DNA of 64,000 nt, taken from NCBI GenBank assembly GCA_000283575.1, contig AP012044.1, positions 2,666,001-2,730,000 on the forward strand, given 5' to 3'. A program made the position numbers and the translations under genes. Every line of letters starts with the position of its first letter. Within the stretch, counting starts at the first letter, position 1. The notes under the pieces were generated by a model. It had not been told where the DNA came from, made no database searches, and saw only the letters and a program-made list of their open reading frames with translations. The stretch is from Oscillibacter valericigenes Sjm18-20. Lineage in GTDB: Bacteria > Bacillota > Clostridia > Oscillospirales > Oscillospiraceae. Shown here in pieces: positions 46,045-54,926 of the stretch.

Positions 46045-47181
46045 TTACAGAATCTGGTTGGAAATGACCACGCGCTGGATCTCGGAGGTGCCCTCGTAGA
46101 TCTCGGTAATCTTCGCGTCGCGCATCATGCGCTCAATGGGAAAGTCCTTTGTGTAGCCATAACCGCCAAACATCTGGACGGACTTGGTGGTGATGTGCAT
46201 GGCGGCCTCGGAGCAGAACAGCTTGGCCATGGCGGCCTCCTTGGTGAAAGACTGGCCCTTTGTCTTGCGCATGGCAGCCTGATAGGTCAGGAGCTTCCCC
46301 GCCTCGATGGACACGGCCATGTCCGCGAAGAGGAACTGGGTGTTCTGGAATTTGGAGATGGGGCGGCCGAACTGGACGCGGCTCTTGGTGTAATTCACCG
46401 CTTCCTCCATGGCACCCTCCGCCAGGCCCAAGGACTGCGCAGCGATGCCGATGCGTCCGCCGTCCAAGGTCTGCATGGCGATCTTGAAGCCCTTGCCCTC
46501 TTTGCCCAGCAGGTTCTCTTTCGGCACGATGCAGTCGGTGAACACGATCTCGGCGGTGGGGGAGCCGTGCAGGCCCATCTTCTCCTCATGCTTTCCAACG
46601 GAGAAACCGGGAAAGGTGTTCTCCACAATGAAGGCGGAGATGCCCTTTGTCCCCTTGGAGGGGTCGGTCATGGCGAAGACCACGAACACCTCGGCGGCGT
46701 AGCCGTTGGTGATGAAGATCTTGGAGCCGTTGAGGACGTAGTGGTCGCCCTCCAGCTTTGCAACCGTCGTGCCCTTGGAGGCATCGGAGCCGGCGTCCGG
46801 CTCGGTGAGGCAGAAAGCACCCAGCTTGCCGCCTTCGGTGAGCATGCGCAGGTATTTTTGCTTCTGTTCTTCGGTGCCGTTTTGGATGATGGGGCCGCAG
46901 CACAGGCCGTTGTGGGTGGCGACAATGTCGCCGGTGGATGCGCAGGCTTTGGAGATTTCCTCGATGGCAAGGGCGGCGGACAGGTCGTCCGCGCCGGAGC
47001 CGCCGTACTCCTTCGGCACGCTCATGCCCATGATGCCGTAGCGGAACAGCTGGTCGATGGTCCCCTTGGGATAGGCGCAGGTGCGGTCGGTCTCGGCGGC
47101 GATGGGCTTGATCTCATGTTCCGTAAATTCACTCATCGTCTTGCGGATCAGCTCCTGCTCTTGGGTCAGCTCGAAATCCAT
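46045..47181 (-). CDS. Acyl-CoA dehydrogenase, short chain (butyryl-CoA dehydrogenase type)
   Basis: A 378-residue flavoenzyme with the usual domains: DFELTQEQELIRKTMSEFTE, FAD loop GAFCLTEPDAGSDASKGTT, KIFITNGYAAEVFVVFAMTD, and the catalytic Glu region ITEIYEGTSEIQRVV. Length and context (etfBA directly after, AbfD before) support reduction of crotonyl-CoA to butyryl-CoA. Another short-chain acyl-CoA cannot be excluded. GGAGG before ATG 47181. Confidence 0.92.
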   Translation of the reverse strand: MDFELTQEQELIRKTMSEFTEHEIKPIAAETDRTCAYPKGTIDQLFRYGIMGMSVPKEYGGSGADDLSAALAIEEISKACASTGDIVATHNGLCCGPIIQNGTEEQKQKYLRMLTEGGKLGAFCLTEPDAGSDASKGTTVAKLEGDHYVLNGSKIFITNGYAAEVFVVFAMTDPSKGTKGISAFIVENTFPGFSVGKHEEKMGLHGSPTAEIVFTDCIVPKENLLGKEGKGFKIAMQTLDGGRIGIAAQSLGLAEGAMEEAVNYTKSRVQFGRPISKFQNTQFLFADMAVSIEAGKLLTYQAAMRKTKGQSFTKEAAMAKLFCSEAAMHITTKSVQMFGGYGYTKDFPIERMMRDAKITEIYEGTSEIQRVVISNQIL

Positions 47182-47199
47182 GGTTATCCTCCTATGTTT

Positions 47200-48687
47200 T
47201 TACTTCTTCTCGTCTTGAATGCCGGCGATGTTTTTCGCCAGTTCCTTCTTGCCCTGAAAATCTCCCTGCCGGGCGATCATGATGCGCTGGGCCTGGGGCG
47301 AACCCGCGCCGTGCAGGGACTCCGTGCGGTAGCCCACGGCGGCGGACCCAAGGCAGATGTTCTCCAAAAACCGGAAAACCCTCGCCCGGTCCTCGGTGGA
47401 AACCTCCTCCTTGGTCTTGAAATATTTGCTGCAGATCTCGCCGATGGTCTCGCCGCTGTTGCCCACCACTGTGTCGGACTTGAAATCCTTTTCGGAGGGC
47501 AAAGTAACCATGGCGCCGCCGGCCACATCCTCGGCAAGGCGCACGATCTCATAGGGAAAGCGGGTGACGTTCTGCTTGCACACGTTGGCAAGCAGCAAAT
47601 CGATCTGGTAGTTGCCCGCCTTCGTCGGGCAGCCCTCGCAGGAGCAGGCGATGCCGCAGGAGTAGAGCGTCTCGTTGAGATGGGTCATCTCGATGAGCTT
47701 GTCCTTCACCGCGGAGGCCTTCTCCACGCCGTTGTACTCGGCGGCCAGCGCCGCCGCCCCGATCACCACGTCGCCCACGCCCACCTTGCACCCGCCGTAG
47801 CTCTGGCGGTGGTATCCGGCGAACCGCTCCACCATCATCCCGGCGAACTCATATTCGCCGTTGAGGAAGAGGTACTCGTTGGGAATAAACACGTGGTCCA
47901 GCACCACCAATGCCTCCTGGCCGCCGAACTTCTTGTTGCCAAGGTCGATGTCGGCGTTCTCCTCCAGCTTGCGGGTGTCGCAGGACTGGCGGCCGTAGAT
48001 GAGGTAGATGCCCTCCGCGTCGGTGGGGCAGGCGAAGGACACAGCCCAGTCCCTATCCTCCGGGCCCATGGCGATGGTGGGCATGAAGATGTGCCAGTGG
48101 GAGTTGACGGAGCCGGTCTGGTGGCACTTGGCACCGCAGACCACGATCCCGTCCTCCCGGCGCTCCACCACGTGGAGGTACATGTCCGGGTCCGCCTGCT
48201 GGTGGGGGGCTTTGGACCGGTCCCCCTTGGGGTCCGTCATGGCCCCGTCCACCGTCAGGTCCTCGTCCTGGACCATGGTGAGGAACTTCTTGAAGTTCTC
48301 GTGGTAGCGGGTGCCGTGGGCCTCGTCGATTTCAAACGTCGTGGAAAACACAGCGTTGAAGGCGTCCATGCCCACGCAGCGCTGGAAGCAGCTGGCGGTC
48401 TTCTGGCCAAGCAGGCGCTGCATTTTCACCTTCTTCACAAGATCCTCGGCGGACTGGTGGAGGTGGGTGAAGCGGTTGATGGTGCGGCCCGTCAGGCTGG
48501 ACGTGGCCGTCATCAGATCCGCGTACCGCGGGTCGTGGGCCAGGCCGTAGGTCATGGCCACGCAGTTGATGCTGGGCCGGATCATGGGGTGGTCCACCCA
48601 GTTGTCGATCTTCTCGCCGAACATGTACACCCGCGTCTTCATCCCCCGCAGGCTCTCTATGTACTCTTTCGCTGTTTTTAAGGACAT
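47200..48687 (-). CDS. abfD: 4-hydroxybutyryl-CoA dehydratase / vinylacetyl-CoA isomerase
   Basis: A 495-residue enzyme of the 4HB dehydratase family. It uses FAD and a [4Fe-4S] cluster for a radical dehydration of 4-hydroxybutyryl-CoA to crotonyl-CoA. Visible cluster ligands: TASCFQRCVGMDAF (Cys-x3-Cys near residue 100) and the His/Cys segment THLNETLYSCGIACSCEG (near 290-300). The flavin region reads KCHQTGSVNSHWHIFMPT. ATG 48687 with AGGAG 7 bases upstream was preferred over 48711. The position between crt and the acyl-CoA dehydrogenase gives a route from GABA, succinate or 4-hydroxybutyrate to butyrate, but no abfT or abfH lies in the window. Confidence 0.93.
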   Translation of the reverse strand: MSLKTAKEYIESLRGMKTRVYMFGEKIDNWVDHPMIRPSINCVAMTYGLAHDPRYADLMTATSSLTGRTINRFTHLHQSAEDLVKKVKMQRLLGQKTASCFQRCVGMDAFNAVFSTTFEIDEAHGTRYHENFKKFLTMVQDEDLTVDGAMTDPKGDRSKAPHQQADPDMYLHVVERREDGIVVCGAKCHQTGSVNSHWHIFMPTIAMGPEDRDWAVSFACPTDAEGIYLIYGRQSCDTRKLEENADIDLGNKKFGGQEALVVLDHVFIPNEYLFLNGEYEFAGMMVERFAGYHRQSYGGCKVGVGDVVIGAAALAAEYNGVEKASAVKDKLIEMTHLNETLYSCGIACSCEGCPTKAGNYQIDLLLANVCKQNVTRFPYEIVRLAEDVAGGAMVTLPSEKDFKSDTVVGNSGETIGEICSKYFKTKEEVSTEDRARVFRFLENICLGSAAVGYRTESLHGAGSPQAQRIMIARQGDFQGKKELAKNIAGIQDEKK

Positions 48688-48781
48688 AAAATAACTCCTA
48701 ACTCCATTCACTGAGGTTATCCCTCGCCCAGTCCCATCTGTGACCCTGGAAAATACGCGATAAACTCACAGCCGGAAGGGC

Positions 48782-49558
48782 TTATTTATTCTTAAATTGT
48801 GCCGGGCGCTTCTCCAGAAAAGCGGTCATTCCCTCTTTCTGGTCCTCCGTCCCAAAGCACATAGCGAACAGTTCGTTTTCAATTGCGATTCCGGTATCCA
48901 TGTCCGTCTGCAATCCTCTGTCAATGCACGCCTTGGAATATTTCACGGCAATGGGCGCGCTTTTCGCAAAGGACTTTGCCATGGCAACCGCAGACTCCAT
49001 CAGTGCCTCTGGAGAATACACGGCATTTACAAGGCCCATCTCTTTCGCCTCGTCTGCCTTGACCATTCTGCCAGAGAAGATCAGTTCCTTGGCCCTCGCT
49101 GCGCCAATCCGGCGTGCCAGGCGCTGGGTCCCGGAAAAACCGGGGGTAATGCCCAGCGTGACTTCCGGCTGCCCAAACTTTGCTTTTTCAGAGGCCAGAA
49201 TGATATCGCAGGCCATTGCCAGCTCGCATCCTCCACCCAGGGCAAAACCGTTCACGGCGGCAATAGTGGGAATCTCCAGCCGCTCGATCCTGCGGAACAG
49301 CGCGGAGCCTCTCCGGCTCCACGCCCGCCCGCCGGCCAGGTCCAGCGGACACTGCTCGGCAATATCCGCGCCGGCTACAAAAGAGCGGCCCTCGCCGGTG
49401 AAGATTACCGCCCGCAAGGCGGAATCGTTCTCCATTTCAAACACCAGCTGCTGAAGTTCCGCAATGACCGTTGAATTCAGCGCGTTTAATACTTCAGGCC
49501 TGTTGATGGTCGCAATTCCGAGACCATCTTCTTTTTCATAGTGAATGGTAGTGTACAA
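48782..49558 (-). CDS. crt: Enoyl-CoA hydratase / crotonase
   Basis: A 258-residue crotonase. The oxyanion-hole segments are GEGRSFVAGADIAEQ and GFALGGGCELAMACD; both catalytic Glu positions are filled (GGGCE and KFGQPEVTLGITPG). It would interconvert 3-hydroxybutyryl-CoA and crotonyl-CoA. No thiolase or hydroxybutyryl-CoA dehydrogenase accompanies it. The start is a TTG: the second of two adjacent TTGs (49558) lies 7 bases after GGAGG. Crotonase relatives act on many acyl-CoAs, so the exact substrate is inferred from neighbours. Confidence 0.88.
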   Translation of the reverse strand: MYTTIHYEKEDGLGIATINRPEVLNALNSTVIAELQQLVFEMENDSALRAVIFTGEGRSFVAGADIAEQCPLDLAGGRAWSRRGSALFRRIERLEIPTIAAVNGFALGGGCELAMACDIILASEKAKFGQPEVTLGITPGFSGTQRLARRIGAARAKELIFSGRMVKADEAKEMGLVNAVYSPEALMESAVAMAKSFAKSAPIAVKYSKACIDRGLQTDMDTGIAIENELFAMCFGTEDQKEGMTAFLEKRPAQFKNK

Positions 49559-49635
49559 CAAAAGCCCTCCTTATTTTCTCAGCTTGTCTGGCTGAATCGG
49601 TATTCTCACGATTATCAAAAACACCCTTGCGTTTG

Positions 49636-52600
49636 TTACTCAAAATTCTCGGCCATCTTGCGATACTTCGCATAGCGTGCCTTTGCATCGGCGATGTGCT
49701 TCGCATAGAGAGCTTCAGCCCGCTCGGGGAAGTTGTTTTTGAGGGACGCATAACGGTTTTCGCCCATGAGAAAATCCTTGATCTTTCCGGTGTCGGGTTC
49801 GGGGGAATCCAGCTGGAAAGGATTCTTGCCCTCAGCTGTGCGGCGGGGATCATAGCGATACAGATGCCAATACCCGCATTCAACCGCCTTTTTCATCTCA
49901 TCTTGTGTGCAGCTCATGCCGGCCTTGATGTGCTGCTCCAGGCAGGGACAGTAAGCGATAATAATGGCGGGGCCGGGATAGGCCTCCGCTTCGCGGATAG
50001 CCTTGAGGGTCTGTGCCTGGTCATAGCCCATAGCGACCTGGGCAACATAGACATAGCCATAGTTCATGAAGATTGCGCCGAGGTCTTTCTTTGCAATCTG
50101 CTTGCCGCCTGCGGCGAACTTGGCAACGGCAGCGGCGGGTGTGGCCTTGGAGGACTGTCCGCCGGTGTTGGAATAGACCTCGGTATCGAGAACCATCAGA
50201 TTGACATCCCGGTTCTGGGCAAGGACATGGTCGATGCCGCCGAAGCCGATATCATAGGCCCAGCCATCGCCGCCAATGGCCCAAACGGACTTCTTGGCCA
50301 GATACGCCTGATTGTCCAGAACAAATTCGATATCCGGTGTCTTTTCGCTGTTTTTCAGTGCGGCGATGAGCGCGTCAGAGACCGCCCGGGACTTTTCCTT
50401 ATCGTCCCAGTTGGCCAGATAGTCGTTCACGGCATCAACAGCCATATCGGTGTTTTTCATTGCTTCCAGACGAATGAGAATCTCCTTGCGGATGGAATCC
50501 TGCGCATGAAAGAAGCCGTAGGCAAACTCCGCATTGTCCTCAAACAGCGAGTGTTCCCAGGCGGGGCCAAAGCCGCGGTCATCGCGGCAATAGGGCAGAA
50601 TGGGTGCGCCGCCGCTGTAGGCAGACGAGCAGCCTGCGGCATTGCCGACATACATGCGGTCGCCCACCAGTTGGCTGACCAGCTTGATATAGGTGGTTTC
50701 GGCGCAGCCTGCGCATGCCGCGGAGAACTGGAAGTAAGGCTTTGCAAACTGAATGGACTTGACCGTCTTGCTGCTGATGACACCCTTCTTCAAATAGGCC
50801 TCGTTCATGGCGATCTCGTCGAAGTTGCTCTGCTCTGGCTTCATCTCTTCGAAGGGTTTCATGACCAGAGCTTCCTTTGCCGGGCATACCGTCAGGCACA
50901 CGCCGCAGCCCAGGCAGTCATAAGGCGAGACCTGCATGCGGAAGGAATAGGCGGGAGCATCCTTGCCCAGGCCCTTGGCGGGAACAGTGACAAAGGACGC
51001 GGGCACAGAGGCCTTCTCCTCTTCCGTCAGGAGCACAGGGCGGATTGCCGCATGAGGGCAGGCCATGGTGCAGCGGTTGCACTGGATGCAGGCTTCCCCG
51101 TTCCACCTGGGTACGGACGTGGCGACGCCGCGCTTGGAATAGGCGGAGGTGCCGTTTTCCCACGTGCCGTCCAGCACACCGTGCTTTTTGAACACGGAAA
51201 CGGGAAGCTTGTCGCCCTGCTGACGGTCCATGGGAATCACAATGTCCTTGACAAAGGGGGTTGCGTTTATTTCTACGGCAGGAGTATCGGATGTATTGGC
51301 CCAGCTTTCGGGAATCTCCACCTGAACGGCGGCACTCGCGCCCACATCCACGGCCCGGTTATTCAGATCAACGATCTTCTGGCCGGCCTTTTTAAAGTAG
51401 GAATTGTAGTTGTTCTTCTTCATGTCCTCGACGGCTACGTTCAGGGGAATCACCTTTGTCAGGGCAAAGAAAGCCGCCTGCAAAATATTGTTGGTCCGCT
51501 GGCCCAGACCGACCTCTGTGGCAAGCTTTGCGGCATCAATGATGTAGAAACGCGCATGCTTGCGGCAGAAATCCCGCTTCATCTTTGCGGGAAGGCGGTT
51601 CTCCAGCTCCTCAGCGCCCCACGGGCAGTTGAGCAGAAAGATGCCTCCCTCCTTCAGATCATCCGTTGTATCGTACTTGTTGACATAGGTGGGAGCATGA
51701 ACGGCTACGAAATCTGCGGAAGAGACCAGATAGGTCGAGCGAATCGGCTCATCGCCGAAGCGCAGGTGGGACTGGGTCAGTCCGCCGGACTTCATGGAGT
51801 CGTAAGAAAAGTAGGCCTGCGCATATTTGTCTGCGGTAAGACCAATGGTGGTAATCGCGTTCTTGTTGGCGCCCACCGTGCCGTCGCCGCCAAGGCCCCA
51901 GATTTTGCAGGAAATCCGACCGGGGTGCGCAAGCTCCAGCTCTTTGTAATCCAGAGAGGTGTGGGTGACATCGTCGTTGATGCCGATGGTGAAATTATTC
52001 TTGGGCTTCTCCTGCCTGAGGTTGTCGTAAACGGCAACAAACTGGCCGGGAGTGGTATCCTTGGAGGAAAGGCCGTAACGGCCGCCTACGATCCGGATAT
52101 CGCCTCTTCCAACCTGATTCAGCGCTGTGCACACATCCAGATACAGCGGCTCGCCCACGGAGCCCGTCTCCTTGGAGCGGTCCAAAACGGCAATCCTTTT
52201 GCAGGTTGCGGGAATGGCATCGGTGAAATGCTTCACGGAGAAAGGTCTGTACAGGTGCACCTGCAGCAATCCAACCTTCCGGCCGTTGGCATTGAGATAA
52301 TCGACCGTTTCCTTCACGGCCTCGGAGGCGGAGCACATGATTACAAGGACCTCTTCCGCATCGGGGGCACCGTAGTAATTGAACAGCTTATAATTCCGAC
52401 CGGTCAGGGCATTGATTTTGTCCATGTAGTACTGGACTTTATCGGGCAGAGCGGCGCTTTTTTCATTCGCGCCCTCCTTGCACTGGAAGTAGATATCCGG
52501 ATTGACGTTGTTGCCCCGATTGGTAGGATGCTCGGGGTTCAGAGAATGGCGGCGGAAATCCTTCAGGGCTTCATAATCGACCAGATCTCTCAGATCTTCA

Positions 52601-53163
52601 TAGTCGAGAGCCTCGATACGCTGCATCTCGTGGGAGGTTCGAAAGCCGTCAAAGCAGTGCATAAACGCATACTTCGAGCTGATGGCCGAAAGGTGGGCGA
52701 CCGCCGCCATATCCATGCACTCCTGCGGGGTTGAGGACATCAGCATGGCATAGCCCGTCGTACGGCAGGTCATAAAGTCGGTGTGGTCGCCGAAGATGGA
52801 GTGATGGTTGGAGGTGACCACTCTGGAGGCGATGTGCATGACGTTGGGAAGGAATTGCCCGCCCATGGCATACATAGCGGGGATCATCAGCATGAGCCCC
52901 TGAGACGATGTGAACGTGGTCGTCAATGCGCCTGCCTGCAATGCGCCGTGGCAGGTGCCCGCGGCGCCCGCCTCGGACTGCATCTGAATCACATCCACGG
53001 TGGAGCCGAATAAATTTTTTCTGCCCTTTGCGGACCACTCGTCCACTTTTTCCGCCATCGGGGATGATGGGGTAATCGGGTAAATAGCCGCAACCTCAGT
53101 AAATGCATAAGCCACATGAGCTGCAGCTGTATTTCCGTCCATCACTACATAGTTCTTTTTCAT
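49636..53163 (-). CDS. nifJ: Pyruvate:ferredoxin (flavodoxin) oxidoreductase
   Basis: A 1175-residue one-chain PFOR, full length. It starts MKKNYVVMDGNTAAAHVAYA with ITPSSPMAEKVDEWSA. An inserted ferredoxin domain (about 680-760) has CIQCNRCTMACPHAAIRP and CLGCGVCLTVCPAKEAL. The TPP domain has GCAETTYIKLVSQL, IGGDGWAYDIGFGGIDHVLA and DTEVYSNTGGQSSKATP. It oxidises pyruvate to acetyl-CoA and CO2 and reduces ferredoxin. ATG 53163 with AGAGGA upstream. Its place in the operon links pyruvate from amino-acid catabolism to the ferredoxin pool used by the Etf system. Confidence 0.96.
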   Translation of the reverse strand: MKKNYVVMDGNTAAAHVAYAFTEVAAIYPITPSSPMAEKVDEWSAKGRKNLFGSTVDVIQMQSEAGAAGTCHGALQAGALTTTFTSSQGLMLMIPAMYAMGGQFLPNVMHIASRVVTSNHHSIFGDHTDFMTCRTTGYAMLMSSTPQECMDMAAVAHLSAISSKYAFMHCFDGFRTSHEMQRIEALDYEDLRDLVDYEALKDFRRHSLNPEHPTNRGNNVNPDIYFQCKEGANEKSAALPDKVQYYMDKINALTGRNYKLFNYYGAPDAEEVLVIMCSASEAVKETVDYLNANGRKVGLLQVHLYRPFSVKHFTDAIPATCKRIAVLDRSKETGSVGEPLYLDVCTALNQVGRGDIRIVGGRYGLSSKDTTPGQFVAVYDNLRQEKPKNNFTIGINDDVTHTSLDYKELELAHPGRISCKIWGLGGDGTVGANKNAITTIGLTADKYAQAYFSYDSMKSGGLTQSHLRFGDEPIRSTYLVSSADFVAVHAPTYVNKYDTTDDLKEGGIFLLNCPWGAEELENRLPAKMKRDFCRKHARFYIIDAAKLATEVGLGQRTNNILQAAFFALTKVIPLNVAVEDMKKNNYNSYFKKAGQKIVDLNNRAVDVGASAAVQVEIPESWANTSDTPAVEINATPFVKDIVIPMDRQQGDKLPVSVFKKHGVLDGTWENGTSAYSKRGVATSVPRWNGEACIQCNRCTMACPHAAIRPVLLTEEEKASVPASFVTVPAKGLGKDAPAYSFRMQVSPYDCLGCGVCLTVCPAKEALVMKPFEEMKPEQSNFDEIAMNEAYLKKGVISSKTVKSIQFAKPYFQFSAACAGCAETTYIKLVSQLVGDRMYVGNAAGCSSAYSGGAPILPYCRDDRGFGPAWEHSLFEDNAEFAYGFFHAQDSIRKEILIRLEAMKNTDMAVDAVNDYLANWDDKEKSRAVSDALIAALKNSEKTPDIEFVLDNQAYLAKKSVWAIGGDGWAYDIGFGGIDHVLAQNRDVNLMVLDTEVYSNTGGQSSKATPAAAVAKFAAGGKQIAKKDLGAIFMNYGYVYVAQVAMGYDQAQTLKAIREAEAYPGPAIIIAYCPCLEQHIKAGMSCTQDEMKKAVECGYWHLYRYDPRRTAEGKNPFQLDSPEPDTGKIKDFLMGENRYASLKNNFPERAEALYAKHIADAKARYAKYRKMAENFE

Positions 53164-53453
53164 AATAGTCCTCTTTCGTTCTTTTTTACTATTCTGCGAA
53201 AGCATTGCCGTATCACGGGAACAACCAGTAAACTTAAGACAATCCCGCGCAGAAAAGAGGCGTGAAACTCAAGCCCAAGTCGTATCATGATGGCGCCATG
53301 AATCAGCAAATCAGTTTCCGGCCCCAAGCGATGAGTTCGCTCAAATACGGCTCAGGGGGAAGTTCCTATCGCGGAGCGAACGCATGGTTCCGCAGAGCGG
53401 GAGGATAGCGCTCATCAAGTCAACAGCAATAAGGGGCACACGGAAGCAAGCCG

Positions 53454-54608
53454 TCAAAGGCTTTCCACAAACTCATTTATTCGCTTCAGGCCCTCTCGGA
53501 TCGTTTCTTCGCTGGTGGCATAAGAAAGACGAACAAACCCTTCGCCGCCCTCACCAAATCCAGTTCCTGGAACCACAACCACATGCTTCTCCTGCAGCAG
53601 ACGGATTGCAAAATCCCAGGACTTTAAGCCGGTGCGGGAAATGTTGGCAAACGCATAAAATGCCCCCTTAGGCTCCATGCAGCTGATCTTGTCTATCGCA
53701 TTGAGTCCATGTACGATAAGTTCCCGCCGACGGCGATACTGACGCTTCATTTCCTCCACGCAATCCTGACTGCCCGTCAGAGCTGCAACGCCGCCCCACT
53801 GAACGCCTTCATTGACCGAGGACAATACGTTCTCCAGCAGCTTGGTCATAGTGACCGTCAGCTCCTCCGGCGCGGCACTGTAGGCCAGGCGGAAGCCGGT
53901 CATGGCGTACTTTTTCGAAAAGCCATCCACAACTACCGTGCGATCCTTCATGCCGGGGAAGCTAGCAATACTGGTATAGGGCTCATCATCCCACAGCAGT
54001 TCCCGGTAAATCTCATCTGCAAGGATATAGAGATTTTTTTCCTTGGCAAGATCCGCAATCTGGCGCAAATTTTCCGCGCTGGCTACTCCGCCGGTGGGAT
54101 TAGAGGGGGAGTTGATTAAAATCATTTTCGTCTTAGGAGTGATCGCGGCCCGCAGATCGTCCACGTCGTACATGAACCCGTTTTCTTCCTTAACCTTGAC
54201 GGGGACAGGAACTGCACCCACCTGCATCATAAGGCCCTTATAATTGGCCCAGCCGGGATCAGGCAGCAACACCTCATCGCCAATATCCAAACATGCGGTA
54301 CACGCTAAGCACAGCAAACTGATGGCTCCGGCACCAATCAAAATCTCATTGGGCTTATAATCTAATCCACGGTCCTGATAGGACTTCGCCACAGCTTCAC
54401 GCAGAGCAGGAATACCCGCATTGGGGGTATAGTGCGTTTCCCCGCGCTGGAAGGAGGCCACAGTTGCATCAATCACATGCTTAGGAGCCGTGAAATCCGG
54501 TTCGCCCAACGCAAAGCTGACCACATTTTCCATACCTGTTTGCATGGCAAACATCTCGCGGATCATGGAGCCTGGAATCCTCTTACTTTTTTCAGAAACA
54601 AAAGACAT
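53454..54608 (-). CDS. PLP-dependent aminotransferase, class I
   Basis: A 384-residue fold-type I aminotransferase. It shows VSFALGEPDFTAPKHVIDAT, the substrate loop GETHYTPNAGIPALREAVA, NSPSNPTGGVASAENL, YILADEIYRELLWDDEPYTS and the PLP lysine in VVVDGFSKKYAMTGFRLAYS. The closest named group is the aspartate/aromatic aminotransferase family. Start 54608 has GGAG 8 bases upstream. Next to PFOR and a dicarboxylate symporter, it probably starts amino-acid breakdown. The donor amino acid is not determined. Confidence 0.88.
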   Translation of the reverse strand: MSFVSEKSKRIPGSMIREMFAMQTGMENVVSFALGEPDFTAPKHVIDATVASFQRGETHYTPNAGIPALREAVAKSYQDRGLDYKPNEILIGAGAISLLCLACTACLDIGDEVLLPDPGWANYKGLMMQVGAVPVPVKVKEENGFMYDVDDLRAAITPKTKMILINSPSNPTGGVASAENLRQIADLAKEKNLYILADEIYRELLWDDEPYTSIASFPGMKDRTVVVDGFSKKYAMTGFRLAYSAAPEELTVTMTKLLENVLSSVNEGVQWGGVAALTGSQDCVEEMKRQYRRRRELIVHGLNAIDKISCMEPKGAFYAFANISRTGLKSWDFAIRLLQEKHVVVVPGTGFGEGGEGFVRLSYATSEETIREGLKRINEFVESL

Positions 54609-54926
54609 ATCTCTTTCTCCTTTTTTATTCACTATTTTAAGTTATCTCACGATTTTGGTTCACAGGTTATAAGGCCTGGCACTTTTCCGGCAGTTTAATG
54701 TTCTACTTTTCAAATGTGCAATACATCTTTAAATGCGCTCAATAAACTGCATTCAACCTTCATTCCTATATTTTCAGCAGATATTCATCCGAGCATTGTC
54801 ATACTGAATTTCTGCTTATATTTATACATAAGCCGGACTATCGTGTCCGAAGTTTATCACTCAAGTGATGAAATAACCGCATAGGCTGCCCCGTGAGTGG
54901 CTGGGCAGCCTATGCTCGTATTCAAA
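54609..54926. other. Gap between symporter and aminotransferase genes
   Basis: AT-rich with no supported gene. It holds the hairpin at 54879-54915 and probably the aminotransferase promoter, which could not be placed with certainty. Confidence 0.45.
54879..54915 (-). terminator. Terminator-like hairpin after the symporter gene
   Basis: A perfect 13-bp stem GCATAGGCTGCCC (54879-54891) with 54903-54915, 11-nt loop. The T run on the minus strand is weak. Confidence 0.65.

Noticed and set aside
46195..48681. 828-residue plus-strand open frame opposite the acyl-CoA dehydrogenase and abfD
   Set aside because: Gly/His/Leu-rich antisense shadow spanning two real genes; no domains.
49627..52734. 1035-residue plus-strand open frame opposite PFOR
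   Set aside because: Antisense shadow of a GC-rich gene; the minus strand encodes an unmistakable full-length PFOR.
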